Notes under the pieces: generated by a model | What the model was told of the DNA's origin: nothing | The model's database searches: none | Seen by the model: only the letters and a program-made list of their open reading frames with translations | NCBI GenBank assembly: GCA_963825305.1 | Contig: CAWGTA010000018.1 | Coordinates: forward strand, 18,324 to 82,323 | From: PSRJ01 sp963825305 | GTDB lineage: Bacteria > Acidobacteriota > Terriglobia > Bryobacterales > Bryobacteraceae | Direction of reading: 5' to 3' | Length of the DNA stretch: 64,000 nucleotides | In this document: positions 53,902 to 62,944 of the stretch, piece by piece | Numbering within the stretch: position 1 is the stretch's first letter | Layout of the letters: each line of letters begins with the position of its first letter | Made by a program: the position numbers and the translations under genes

Positions 53902-55143
53902 TCAATCGCCCAGAAACTTGCCGAACGGCCGCAGGTCCTTGACGTTGTCGCATACGGCTTTGAGGGCGGCGGTCATGGGAATCGCCAGCAGCAGGCCGGC
54001 CGCGCCCCACAGGAATCCCCAGAGCATCAGGGAAAACGTGACCACCAGCGGGTTCAAGTGGACGCGCGAACCGACGATCTTCGGGTACAGAAGGTTCATC
54101 GCGATCAGGTGCAGGAGCGACACCGAGATCACCACCAGTACATAGACCGGGAACAGATTTACGCCCAGTGCGGCGAACATCGGCGGCACCAGCGCCAGCG
54201 GCAAACCAATGTAGGGCATCAGACTCAAGAATCCGCTCAACGGTCCCACTAAGAGCGGGAACGGCAGGCGCATCAGCGAAAACATGAGCGAACTCAGAAA
54301 TGCCAGCAGCAGGCCCAGAAGGAAATTTCCCACGACAAATGCGCGCACCATGTCGGCAATACCGGCCAGGCTACGCGCCGCTACCATGCGGTCCTCACCA
54401 TGAAAGAACTGCAGGAAGCTGCGGTTGATGTGGTCGCGCCAGCTCAGCATGAAGTAGACCAGGAACGGCACAAACGACGCCATCAGCAGGATCTGGTAGA
54501 AGGAACCGAGCCGCGCCAGGATATAGTCACCCACCGGAGTGTTTTCCTCGTGGATGCGGACTTCCGGAATCGCGCCCGGCACGTCCGGTGTGATGGGCTG
54601 CTCTTGTTGCTGCTTCTGTTGGGCGCGGCGGCGGGAGCGTGATTGCTCGGCCTGCTGTTGCTGGAGTTGCTGAGCCTTGGCCCGCGCGTCCTCCTCCTGC
54701 CGCTGGCGCGCCGGAACCAGCAGCCGGTAGGTCCGGTGTTCGGCATCCTGTAAACGTTGCTGAACGTTATCGACAAGATCCCCGATGCGCTGGCCGTACG
54801 TGGGCAACTGGTCGTAGAGGCTGGCGAGTTGGGAGTACGCGCCCATGCCGATTACATAGAGGAACAGCAGTGCGAGGGTGCACACCACAAAGCTGGCCAG
54901 GCCGCGCGGGAACCGCAGGCGCATCAACAGCACCACGAACGGTTCCAGGATGAAGGCCAGAACGATGGCGGCAATCAGCGTAATGAAGAACGGCTGGCCG
55001 AAGTACAGTACGGCCACAATCACGCCTCCGGCGACGATTGGCAATGCCAACTGGCGCGCGCCGGAAACAGTCTTCGCGGTGCTGCTGAGGGGCTTGCTCA
55101 GTACGGCCACAGCTCGGTGAGACCCTTGTCTCGAATGTAGCAT
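53902..55143 (-). CDS. AI-2E/PerM-family transporter with a Gln/Arg-rich insert
   Basis: The 413-residue membrane protein has the AI-2E (PerM/TqsA) helices: LPIVAGGVIVAVLYFGQPFF, VVLLMRLRFPRGLASFVVCT, ILLMASFVPFLVYFMLSW, AFVVGNFLLGLLLAFLSSLM, GFLSLMPYIGLPLALVPPMF. Between helices a hydrophilic stretch of about 60 residues is very rich in Gln/Arg/Glu (QQLQQQQAEQSRSRRRAQQK), longer than the family norm. The start at 55143 leaves room for the ruvX promoter. Substrate unknown; the family name does not prove AI-2 transport. Confidence 0.82.
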   Translation of the reverse strand: MLHSRQGSHRAVAVLSKPLSSTAKTVSGARQLALPIVAGGVIVAVLYFGQPFFITLIAAIVLAFILEPFVVLLMRLRFPRGLASFVVCTLALLFLYVIGMGAYSQLASLYDQLPTYGQRIGDLVDNVQQRLQDAEHRTYRLLVPARQRQEEDARAKAQQLQQQQAEQSRSRRRAQQKQQQEQPITPDVPGAIPEVRIHEENTPVGDYILARLGSFYQILLMASFVPFLVYFMLSWRDHINRSFLQFFHGEDRMVAARSLAGIADMVRAFVVGNFLLGLLLAFLSSLMFSLMRLPFPLLVGPLSGFLSLMPYIGLPLALVPPMFAALGVNLFPVYVLVVISVSLLHLIAMNLLYPKIVGSRVHLNPLVVTFSLMLWGFLWGAAGLLLAIPMTAALKAVCDNVKDLRPFGKFLGD

Positions 55144-55166
55144 GGCCCCGTCTATAATGAAATTGT

Positions 55167-55589
55167 TTGCAAGCCCCAAAATCCCGCATTCTAGCCTTAG
55201 ATCTTGGAAAAAGACGCATCGGGATGGCCATCAGCGACCCTCTGGGTATCACTGCCCAGGGGCTGCCAAACCTGGTGCGCATTAACAAGCGCACCGACCT
55301 GGCTGCGCTGGACCGCATCGCTCACGAGCAAGAGGCCGGTCTGATCCTTATGGGCAACCCGATCAACATGCGGGGCACCGAAGGGCGCCAGTCGGCCTGG
55401 GTGCATGAATTCGCCGAAGCGCTGGAACGCCATACCGGCCTGCCGATTCAGTTCTGGGACGAGCGCCTGACCACAGTGGAGGCCAGCCGGGTTTTGCGGT
55501 CGAGCGGTATCAGCATCGAAAAGCGGGCGGCCGCGGTGGACCGTCTGTCCGCCGTGATCCTGTTGCAGAGCTATCTGGATTCGCTATGA
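55167..55589 (+). CDS. ruvX: RuvX/YqgF Holliday junction resolvase-like protein
   Basis: A 140-residue RNase H-fold protein with ILALDLGKRRIGMAISDP, LILMGNPINMRGTEGRQSAW, FWDERLTTVEASRVLR and VDRLSAVILLQSYLD. Family members resolve DNA junctions or mature 16S rRNA. TTG start at 55167. The stop overlaps mltG by four bases (ATGA), a common pairing. Confidence 0.93.
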   Translation: MQAPKSRILALDLGKRRIGMAISDPLGITAQGLPNLVRINKRTDLAALDRIAHEQEAGLILMGNPINMRGTEGRQSAWVHEFAEALERHTGLPIQFWDERLTTVEASRVLRSSGISIEKRAAAVDRLSAVILLQSYLDSL

Positions 55590-56572
55590 GAGTGCCGCGC
55601 CTGGCCGCAATTCTGGTGCTGCTTACGGCGGCCGCCGGTTTTCTCATGTACCGCCTCTCCCGCCCTTACCAAGGCTTTTCCAGCGTGACCTACGTGGAGT
55701 TTGAGTACGGCACTTCGGCTCGAGAGATCGCCGACCGGCTGGCAAATGCAGGGGTGGTCCGCAGCCCATTGGATTTCTGGCTGGCCCGGCTGGCGGCGCA
55801 ACAGGTCAAGCTGCAGGCTGGAGAGTACCGTTTTGCCGGGCCGGCTTCGCCGCTGGAGGTAGTCCGCCGTATCGCCCGTGGGGACGTCTTCTACTACGAG
55901 CTGGTGGTGCCCGAGGGCAAGAACATGTTCGACATTGCGGCGGCGGTGGAGCAACTGGGCGTGTTTCCGGCCAGCGCTTTTCTGACGGCCGCGCGCAACC
56001 CGGCGCTCATACGGGATCTGGATCCTGCCGCGCCTTCGCTGGAGGGATACCTGTTTCCTAATACCTACCGGCTCAATCACAGCACCACGCCGGAACGGCT
56101 CTGCCGCATGATGACGGGCAAGTTCCGCGAGGAGTGGAAGAAGCTGCACAGCGCGGCCGATGTGCATCGGACAGTTACGCTGGCTTCGCTCGTGGAGAAG
56201 GAAGGCAAGCTGGCCGAGGAGCGGCCGGTGATCGCCGCGGTGTTCGAGAATCGCCTGCGGCTTGGCATGAAGCTGGATTGCGACCCCACCACCATCTATG
56301 CCGCTCTGCTGGAGGGCCGCTACCGTGGGACCATTTACCGCTCGGACCTCGAGAGCGGCCATCCGTACAACACTTATCGTCACGCTGGCCTGCCTCCCGG
56401 GCCCATCGCGAATCCCGGCATGGCGTCCCTGAAAGCTGTGCTGGCGCCGGCCGAATCCGAAGCGCTCTACTTCGTGCTGCGGCCCGGCGATTCGGGCGCG
56501 CATGAGTTCTCCCGGAATATCGTCCAGCATGAAGCTGCAACTGCTAAGTATCGACGTGGCCTCCAGAGATAA
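55586..56572 (+). CDS. mltG: Endolytic murein transglycosylase MltG
   Basis: A 328-residue membrane-anchored YceG/MltG protein that cuts nascent peptidoglycan strands. N-terminal helix LAAILVLLTAAAGFLMYRL, LysM-like part, then the catalytic region: LEGYLFPNTYRLNHSTTPER, TLASLVEKEGKLAEERPVIA (catalytic Glu), FENRLRLGMKLDCDPTTIYA and TYRHAGLPPGPIANPGMASL. ATGA overlap with ruvX; the end overlaps the next gene by 44 bp. Confidence 0.93.
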   Translation: MRVPRLAAILVLLTAAAGFLMYRLSRPYQGFSSVTYVEFEYGTSAREIADRLANAGVVRSPLDFWLARLAAQQVKLQAGEYRFAGPASPLEVVRRIARGDVFYYELVVPEGKNMFDIAAAVEQLGVFPASAFLTAARNPALIRDLDPAAPSLEGYLFPNTYRLNHSTTPERLCRMMTGKFREEWKKLHSAADVHRTVTLASLVEKEGKLAEERPVIAAVFENRLRLGMKLDCDPTTIYAALLEGRYRGTIYRSDLESGHPYNTYRHAGLPPGPIANPGMASLKAVLAPAESEALYFVLRPGDSGAHEFSRNIVQHEAATAKYRRGLQR

Positions 56573-57014
56573 GCCCATCAAGCAGCAGGTGCGCGAGTTC
56601 CTTGCCACGGAACAGCCGGCGGCCATCACCGAAGTCGTGTGGCAGAAACTCCTGGTGCTCCTGGCGCCGGTCTCGGAGAGCTATCTGCGCGACCTGCTTC
56701 GCGAAACCGGCATCCCCTTCGACCAGCCCTATGCCGGGGTTCGCCAGCATACTTTCGAGGAGCTGGAGCAATCGCTGCGCGAGTTGCAGCAAGTGTATGC
56801 GGACGCCGTAACAACGGGTAACCGGGAGCGCGCCCGCTACTGCCGGCGGCAGGTGATCGCGGCCAAAGACCGAGCCCGATTCCTGGCGGGCAACCCGCGC
56901 ACCGCGCCGGAGAAGCAGGCTCAAAAGGAAGAGATGGCGCAGTGGATGCTGGTGTGGCTGGAGAACCCGGAAGTGTTCCCGGCCTGGGTAGACGCCCGCA
57001 AGCGAGCCCTGTAG
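56529..57014 (+). CDS. Hypothetical protein downstream of mltG
   Basis: A 161-residue product starting MKLQLLSIDVASRDKPIKQQ; helical and charged (FEELEQSLRELQQVYADAVT, ARYCRRQVIAAKDRARFLAG, EKQAQKEEMAQWMLVWLENP). No family recognised. The ATG at 56529 lies inside the end of mltG, so the two are translationally linked. It might be a small cytoplasmic adaptor; nothing shows its role. Confidence 0.65.
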   Translation: MKLQLLSIDVASRDKPIKQQVREFLATEQPAAITEVVWQKLLVLLAPVSESYLRDLLRETGIPFDQPYAGVRQHTFEELEQSLRELQQVYADAVTTGNRERARYCRRQVIAAKDRARFLAGNPRTAPEKQAQKEEMAQWMLVWLENPEVFPAWVDARKRAL

Positions 57015-57024
57015 CCTCGTCTCA

Positions 57025-57094
57025 ACCGCTCCCTCTGGTCGCGGCTCAGTATGACGCCGGCGCGCGTTACTGAGCCGTGACCGAAGGGAGCGGT
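57025..57094. repeat. Long inverted repeat, second dispersed family
   Basis: Arms of about 27 bp, ACCGCTCCCTCTGGTCGCGG-CTCAGTA and its near-complement TTACTGAGCCGTGACCGAAG-GGAGCGGT, with a 15-base spacer. Half of a like element occurs at 62304-62336. It may act as a terminator hairpin after the mltG operon, though no T run follows. Confidence 0.6.
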
Positions 57095-57238
57095 CAAGCC
57101 TCTATACCCCCTCTCTCTCAGGGCCATACAGGAAATCACCATCCAAGCCGATGAGACAAGTGTGACGCGTGTCACCGGCGAGCTTGCATCCGCAGGCACG
57201 CTCCGGGACAGCTCCGATAGAAAGACGGTAACTAAAGC

Positions 57239-59236
57239 ATGCAATTAAATTCATGGCTCGCGCTCGGATCAGTTCTCGGTGCGTCCCTTCTCTCCATGCC
57301 GGCATCTGCCCAGAGCGGCGGGTCGGACTCGGGCCAGGTTAGTGCCCAACCGAAAGATCTTTATTCGATGGACATCGAGTCGCTCCTCAACCTGAAGGTC
57401 ACAACGGCTTCTAAGTACCTGGAGAAACTGTCGGATGCGCCAGGTGTGATGTCGGTAGTTACGCAGGATGAACTAAAACGGTTTGGTGGGCTCACGTTGG
57501 CAGAGGTTTTGGACCGTGTGCCGGGTTTGGCCGGCAGCTCCGCCTCCTTCACGGATCGCAGTATCGTAGCGGCGCGCGGCGACCAGACCAAAATCAATGG
57601 GGGACACATTCTCTTCCTTATTAATGGACGTCCCACGCGCGAGATCCTGGAGGGCGGGCTCATCGGCGATTTGCTGGAGTCTTTTCCGGTTAACGTTCTC
57701 GAGAGGATTGAAGTAATCAAGGGTCCGGGCTCGGTCTTATATGGTTCAGATGCCTTCTCGGCCGTGGTCAACTTGATCACCAAAAAGGCCGATGGCAACG
57801 GGGTAGTGGTAACCGGATTGGGAAGTCAGGGGAACGGAGTGGCCACGACCGGCCAGGTCATGATCCAGCATGGCGACTTCAGCCTCGTAGGCGCCGGTCA
57901 ATTCCATCAGGAACCCGATTGGTTCACGCCCGTTCACACCGTGTACTTTGGCCTGCAGGACTCCGTCATTCCGAACCGCAGTAAGGGCGCGTACCTGGAG
58001 ATGAACTATAGAGGCCTCAGCTTCATGTCCTCTTTTACAGACTGGACCAGCGGGTATATCGAAGGAATGTTCGGTGTGGCCCACTGGCGGCGCAACTTCG
58101 CCGACCTCGGATATGGCTTTAAGGTCAGCCGAAAGTGGGATATGAACTTCAATCTCACTTATACCCGGGCCACCCTAAATGCGCAGAGTGCCATTCCTTT
58201 TATTACTCGAGTTTCCAATGAGGCTGTGGCCGAGTGGAGCAACGTGGTCAGCCTCACCGACAAAGACCGCATCACGTTCGGAGCTCTCTACCACTACATT
58301 CAAGGCACAGAGACTTCCTTTTTCGCTAATGCGAGCACGGTGATTGCCAATGGCAGCCGGCCGGGAGAGGCGTTCTACGGACAACTGGATCATGCGCTTC
58401 TGGAGAATCTGAAGCTGATTGGCGGTTTCCAGGCGAACAAGATCGGCAATCTCAGTCTCAACGTGGTTCCGCGCGGTGGCTTAATTTGGAATGCCACGTC
58501 CCGCGTCAGCGTGAAGGCGCTTTACAGCGAGGCGTTTCGCGCCCCGAGCATCAATGAAACCCTGTTGCACTATATCCCGCCACCGGAAATTGGAGGCCCG
58601 AGCTTGCTGGGGAACCCAAATCTGCTTCCCGAAAAGGTGGCGACTGTCGATTTCGGAGTGACCTACCAGGCAACGCGCTTCCAAGCGGGAGCCGACTACT
58701 TCCACAGCAAGTTGACGGACAACATCATCCTGGCGGACGCCACCACCGCCGGGCATTACATGAACATGGGGCAGGTCACTTTCCAAGGGGTGGAACTGGA
58801 AGGAAAATATTACGTCCGGAAGAACTTCTTCCTGACGGGCTCAGGACTCTATCAGACCAACGTCGACGGAAGCGGCAACAAGAATGTGACCCCCATCGCA
58901 AACTTTGGCGCCAAAGCCGGCATCAGCTATGAATCGGCGAACGGCCTCACGGCTAGCGTTTTTGACGTTTACCAAGGGCCTATCGACGGCTATTCCCTGG
59001 CGCTCAATCCGACGCCGGGAGCCTACAACCTGTTGAATGCGCATCTGCGATTTGACCTTTCCAGGCATTTGTTCCCGGACTCCCGGACCGGGCTGGCGCT
59101 GGTGGCGCACGGAGACAACCTGGAGAACCGAGCTCTCTGGCTCCCGGACTGGAAGGACAATCCGGGCGACTCGATCTTTGCCAATCGCGGCCGGACGATT
59201 TACGTAGGCCTTGAATTTTCGGTAAAGAAGGACTGA
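57239..59236 (+). CDS. TonB-dependent outer-membrane receptor
   Basis: The 665-residue protein has a signal peptide (SVLGASLLSMPASAQ), a TonB-box-like start (DIESLLNLKVTTASKYLEKL), the plug domain (PGVMSVVTQDELKRFGGLTL, LFLINGRPTRE, ERIEVIKGPGSVLYGSDAFS) and a beta-barrel ending VGLEFSVKKD. It imports a ligand using TonB energy. With the following YfiR-like and hybrid kinase genes it forms a probable sensing operon. The substrate is unknown; no siderophore synthesis genes are near. ATG start at 57239; the promoter is not obvious. Confidence 0.9.
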   Translation: MQLNSWLALGSVLGASLLSMPASAQSGGSDSGQVSAQPKDLYSMDIESLLNLKVTTASKYLEKLSDAPGVMSVVTQDELKRFGGLTLAEVLDRVPGLAGSSASFTDRSIVAARGDQTKINGGHILFLINGRPTREILEGGLIGDLLESFPVNVLERIEVIKGPGSVLYGSDAFSAVVNLITKKADGNGVVVTGLGSQGNGVATTGQVMIQHGDFSLVGAGQFHQEPDWFTPVHTVYFGLQDSVIPNRSKGAYLEMNYRGLSFMSSFTDWTSGYIEGMFGVAHWRRNFADLGYGFKVSRKWDMNFNLTYTRATLNAQSAIPFITRVSNEAVAEWSNVVSLTDKDRITFGALYHYIQGTETSFFANASTVIANGSRPGEAFYGQLDHALLENLKLIGGFQANKIGNLSLNVVPRGGLIWNATSRVSVKALYSEAFRAPSINETLLHYIPPPEIGGPSLLGNPNLLPEKVATVDFGVTYQATRFQAGADYFHSKLTDNIILADATTAGHYMNMGQVTFQGVELEGKYYVRKNFFLTGSGLYQTNVDGSGNKNVTPIANFGAKAGISYESANGLTASVFDVYQGPIDGYSLALNPTPGAYNLLNAHLRFDLSRHLFPDSRTGLALVAHGDNLENRALWLPDWKDNPGDSIFANRGRTIYVGLEFSVKKD

Positions 59237-59272
59237 CTGGCAGCAAAGCGAGGGACTCTGTAAAACGACATA

Positions 59273-59869
59273 TTGTTGCATCTCAATGGTGCACCGAAAG
59301 AGAAAGTGGCGCTTTTCAGTGCAAAGCGGGCGAGCGGCGCGGGGCTCGGATTGAGTCTCGCGCTGGTTCTCGCATACCCACTCCCTGCCGCCCCGCGGGG
59401 GCAGGCTATCGAAGAGTATCAATTAAAGGCAGCCTTTATCCTCAACATCGCCAAGTTCGTCGAATGGCCAACGGAAGCGTTCCAAGGTCCCCGGGATCCG
59501 ATCGTACTATGTATCCTCGGTGCCAGCCCGTTCGGTAACGCCCTCGAGCAAGCTGTCGACGGTAAAACCATCGACGACCGCAAGTTTGCGATTCGGCCGG
59601 TCTCGGATACGAAACAGACCGGTGGTTGCCACATCCTTTTCGTCAGTTCGTCCGAACGAAAACGGTTCCGCTCTGTCTTGGGCGACATCGCCGCTCGCGG
59701 AATCCTCACGGTGAGCGACGTCGAGGGTTTCACTTCGGAGGGCGGAGTGATCAACCTAAAACTCGACGGGGAGAAGATTCGCATTGGCATCAACGTGCAG
59801 GCGGCCGGGCGCGAGAGAATCCGGATCAGTTCGAAGCTTTTAAGCCTGGCACAGATCGTGAATAAATAA
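59273..59869 (+). CDS. YfiR-family (DUF4154) exported protein
   Basis: The 198-residue product has an N-terminal signal (LGLSLALVLAYPLPAAPRG) and the YfiR fold: IEEYQLKAAFILNIAKFVEW, GASPFGNALEQAVDGKTIDD, RKFAIRPVSDTKQTGGCHIL, FVSSSE, GILTVSDVEGFTSEGGVINL. YfiR is periplasmic and in Pseudomonas represses a CHASE8-bearing enzyme. Here the next gene has a CHASE8-like sensor, so the pair should interact. TTG start 59273. It lies 36 bp after the receptor gene and 3 bp before the kinase gene. Confidence 0.85.
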   Translation: MLHLNGAPKEKVALFSAKRASGAGLGLSLALVLAYPLPAAPRGQAIEEYQLKAAFILNIAKFVEWPTEAFQGPRDPIVLCILGASPFGNALEQAVDGKTIDDRKFAIRPVSDTKQTGGCHILFVSSSERKRFRSVLGDIAARGILTVSDVEGFTSEGGVINLKLDGEKIRIGINVQAAGRERIRISSKLLSLAQIVNK

Positions 59870-59872
59870 CCG

Positions 59873-62251
59873 ATGCAGATCGCCGTTCACTACCGCAATC
59901 TTTCGATCGAGCGCAAGCTCCGGCTGATCATTATGTTTACGGTGACGGTGGCCCTCGTTTTGGCCGGCGGCGCGGTCCTCGCCTATGACCAGGTCGTGTC
60001 CCGCGATCAAATGCAGAACGATTTGGAGGTTCTGGCGGATATTGTTGGCTCCAACTGCACCGCGGCGCTCACTTTTGGCGACCAGCGATCGGCCGAGGAG
60101 GTACTCTCCGGGCTCAAGGCCAAGCGGCACATCGTGGCCGCGTTCGTCTATGCGGCCGATGGAAAGCTATTTGCCCGCTATTGGAATCAATCGAGACGCG
60201 AAGTTCCGGCTCCTTCCGCCCGGTACGCCGGGAGCCGGTTTGAACGCGAGAAGCTGGTTGCGTATCGGAAGATCGAGCTAAAACTGCAGCCCGTCGGCGC
60301 AGTCTATCTGGAGTCGGATTTGGAAGAGCTGCGCGCCCGGCTCACTCGGTTTGGCTGGATCATGTTGGCAATCCTGCTGGGGACTTCGATATTAGCTGTG
60401 GGGCTTTCCTCTAAACTGCAACGAGTGATCTCGGACCCGATTGCCCACCTCGCGAAAGTGGCGAAGGCTGTCTCCGAACAGAAGAATTATTCCGTGCGCG
60501 CCGTCAAGCAGACGAGCGACGACCTGGGGCAACTCATCGACACATTTAACGGAATGTTGTCCGAGATCGAGCTGCGGGATGCGGAACTCCTGGGCCATCG
60601 CGATCTGCTCGAGCAGCAGGTCGCGGCGCGGACTTCGGAACTGGTCGTCGCAAAAAACCGGGCGGAAGCCGCCAGCCGCGCCAAAAGCGAGTTCCTCGCC
60701 AACATGAGCCACGAGATCCGCACCCCCATGAATGGCATCTTCGGCATGACCGAATTGATGCTGGACTGTGACCTTGCTCCCGACCAGCGCGAGTGCCTGG
60801 ACACCATCAAACTCTCGGCGGACTCACTCCTATCCGTCATCAACGACATACTCGATTTCTCCAAGATTGAAGCCCGTCGGCTCGATCTGAACCCCATCCC
60901 CTTCCAGTTGCAGGAAAGTCTAGAGGAGGCCTTCAAAACCCTGGCGTTGCGGGCCCACGAAAAGAGTCTGGAGCTGGTGTTGGAAATCGGACCGGAGGTG
61001 CCGGAGTACGTTGTGGGCGACCCGGTCCGCCTACGGCAGATTATCGTGAATTTAGTGGGCAACGCGGTCAAGTTCACGGACAGTGGCGAGGTCGCATTGC
61101 AGGTGGGGTTGGTGGCCGGCGGAGAAGACCAGATCTCGTTGCATTTCGAAGTCCGGGATACCGGCATTGGCATTCCCCTGGAAAAACAGGCTGTCATTTT
61201 CGAAGCCTTCTCCCAAGCGGACGGATCGACCACCCGGAAGTTCGGCGGGACGGGCCTGGGGCTGACCATATCGAGCCGGCTGGTGAAGATGATGAACGGT
61301 GAGATCTGGGTCCAAAGCGAGCCGGGTCACGGAAGCTCGTTCCACTTCACCGCTTGTTTCGGCGTCGCGAGCGAGCCCGAACCAACTCCCCCGCCGGACA
61401 ATGAATCCTTGGCTGGCATGCCTGCCCTGATTGTCGACGACAACGCAGTGAACCGTAGCATTTTGACCGACCTGCTGTGCCGGTGGAACATGCGTCCGGC
61501 ATTTGCAACCAGCGGCCTCGAAGCGCTGTCCATGTTGCGTCAGGCAGCGGAACATGGGGATCCGTTCTCTCTGGTGTTGACCGACGTTCACATGCCTGAC
61601 ATGGACGGGTTCGATCTTGCTGATCGCATCAGGAGCTCTCCCCAACTCTGTGAGGCGGTTATCGTGATACTCACATCGGCGGACCAACGAACCGACTTGG
61701 CTCGCTGCGCGGAACTGGGCATCTCGGGTTATTTGACCAAACCAGTGCGGCGAGCGGAGCTGCGCGCGGCCATGGGTGTCGCGCTCAAAGGCCGTTTGAA
61801 TACCAGTCATGAAACCAAGGCGATTACTCAGATACCGAATGATCTCGCACGGGAGGCCGTGAAGTCGCAATTGCGAATTCTACTGGCTGAGGACAACGCG
61901 GTGAACCAGCGCGTCGCGCTGCGCATCCTGGAGAAGGGAGGGCACACCGTTACGGTGGCGGGCACCGGTAAAGAGGCCTTACACGAACTGGAAGAGCACG
62001 CGTTTGATCTGGTGCTGATGGATGTGCAAATGCCGGAGATGGACGGTATGGAAGCGGCGGCAGCGATCCGGCAGAAAGAGCAAGGCGGCAGCCAGCGCCT
62101 CCCGATCATCGCCATGACAGCGCATGCCATGACCGGTGACCGCGAGCGATGTCTGGCGGCAGGCATGGACGATTACATCTCGAAACCGATCCGCGCTCGC
62201 GAACTGCTCGATCTCGTCGCAAAGTACGCCGGTCAGGGCGTCACCATCTAG
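59873..62251 (+). CDS. Hybrid sensor histidine kinase with CHASE8-like sensor and two receiver domains
   Basis: A 792-residue inner-membrane sensor. Helices near 20-40 and 160-180 flank a CHASE8-like periplasmic domain (LEVLADIVGSNCTAALTFGD, EEVLSGLKAKRHIVAAFVYA). Then HAMP, HisKA with the phospho-His in FLANMSHEIRTPMNGIFGM, an HATPase (IIVNLVGNAVKFTDSGEVAL, DTGIGIPLEKQA, FGGTGLGLTIS), and two receivers (LIVDDNAVNRS ... LVLTDVHMPDMDGFD; ILLAEDNAVNQR ... LVLMDVQMPEMDG). No output DNA-binding or HPt domain is visible, so it needs a partner. It is the end of the receptor/YfiR/kinase unit. Confidence 0.92.
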   Translation: MQIAVHYRNLSIERKLRLIIMFTVTVALVLAGGAVLAYDQVVSRDQMQNDLEVLADIVGSNCTAALTFGDQRSAEEVLSGLKAKRHIVAAFVYAADGKLFARYWNQSRREVPAPSARYAGSRFEREKLVAYRKIELKLQPVGAVYLESDLEELRARLTRFGWIMLAILLGTSILAVGLSSKLQRVISDPIAHLAKVAKAVSEQKNYSVRAVKQTSDDLGQLIDTFNGMLSEIELRDAELLGHRDLLEQQVAARTSELVVAKNRAEAASRAKSEFLANMSHEIRTPMNGIFGMTELMLDCDLAPDQRECLDTIKLSADSLLSVINDILDFSKIEARRLDLNPIPFQLQESLEEAFKTLALRAHEKSLELVLEIGPEVPEYVVGDPVRLRQIIVNLVGNAVKFTDSGEVALQVGLVAGGEDQISLHFEVRDTGIGIPLEKQAVIFEAFSQADGSTTRKFGGTGLGLTISSRLVKMMNGEIWVQSEPGHGSSFHFTACFGVASEPEPTPPPDNESLAGMPALIVDDNAVNRSILTDLLCRWNMRPAFATSGLEALSMLRQAAEHGDPFSLVLTDVHMPDMDGFDLADRIRSSPQLCEAVIVILTSADQRTDLARCAELGISGYLTKPVRRAELRAAMGVALKGRLNTSHETKAITQIPNDLAREAVKSQLRILLAEDNAVNQRVALRILEKGGHTVTVAGTGKEALHELEEHAFDLVLMDVQMPEMDGMEAAAAIRQKEQGGSQRLPIIAMTAHAMTGDRERCLAAGMDDYISKPIRARELLDLVAKYAGQGVTI

Positions 62252-62303
62252 CAGGATCCGTGCTGACGCCCGCGGCTCGAAACTCGGCATCGACTTTGCA
62301 AGA

Positions 62304-62336
62304 GTTACCGAGCCGCGACCGTAAGCGAGCGGGGGT
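62304..62336. repeat. Half copy of the second dispersed repeat family
   Basis: TTACCGAGCCGCGACCGTAA-GCGAGCGGGGG matches the right arm of the element at 57067-57094; it lies after the hybrid kinase gene. Confidence 0.45.
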
Positions 62337-62362
62337 TGATCGGGCCTCTTCAGCAGACCCTG

Positions 62363-62815
62363 CTAATGCGCGGTCATCAGCCGCTTGGTCGGCGCCGTGT
62401 AATCCTTTTCCGAGACTTCTTCCAGCCAGCTGATGCCGCCGCGGCTGATGTTGAACTGCACGCCGCCCTGCCCCGGCGCGGCGCCATGCCAATGCACCAC
62501 GCCGGGTGGGCAATAGATGGTTTCGCCGGCGTGCAATTCGATCACTGGTCCGCCCTTTACCTGCGTTAGGCCGACGCCTTCTTCCACTAGAATGATCTGG
62601 CCGCCTTCGTGGCTGTGCCACTTCGTGCGGGCACCCGGGTCAAAGCGGAAGTGGGCCATGGTGCCTTGCGAATTCTCCTCGACCCGGGTTACTTTTCCGG
62701 TAAAGTTGGGGTTCGGTTGCTGGGCGTCGATCCTCCACAGGCCGGAGCCGGCGGCCAGCAGCCCCAAACACAGCCAGCCAGCCCCGCGAACGGACAACCG
62801 GAATTTCCTAATCAT
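62363..62815 (-). CDS. Exported cupin-domain protein
   Basis: The 150-residue product starts MIRKFRLSVRGAGWLCLGLL (signal peptide, followed by AAGSGLWRIDAQ) and has a cupin fold: ARTKWHSHEGGQIILVEEG with the His pair, VIELHAGETIYCPPGVVHWH with the second motif, and a terminal EEVSEKDYTAPTK. Such proteins often bind a metal and a small ligand; the enzyme role is unclear. The start at 62815 is chosen for its signal peptide; a longer frame runs into the divergent comM gene. Confidence 0.75.
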   Translation of the reverse strand: MIRKFRLSVRGAGWLCLGLLAAGSGLWRIDAQQPNPNFTGKVTRVEENSQGTMAHFRFDPGARTKWHSHEGGQIILVEEGVGLTQVKGGPVIELHAGETIYCPPGVVHWHGAAPGQGGVQFNISRGGISWLEEVSEKDYTAPTKRLMTAH

Positions 62816-62944
62816 GTGCTCCCTCCTCGCTCGTAGCGTCGCGTGGGCGCGCGATGGAAGCGCTACGCCGCGCCACTCGCCGTATCCTAACACGATCGAG
62901 AATCTCCGCGCCCTTCGGTGCCATGACTTATACTGTGCTTTCCA

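Noticed and set aside
57205..57232. CTCCGATAGA upstream of the TonB receptor as a regulon promoter
   Set aside because: The -35 position reads CAGGCA, not GCAAC, and the -10 is imperfect.
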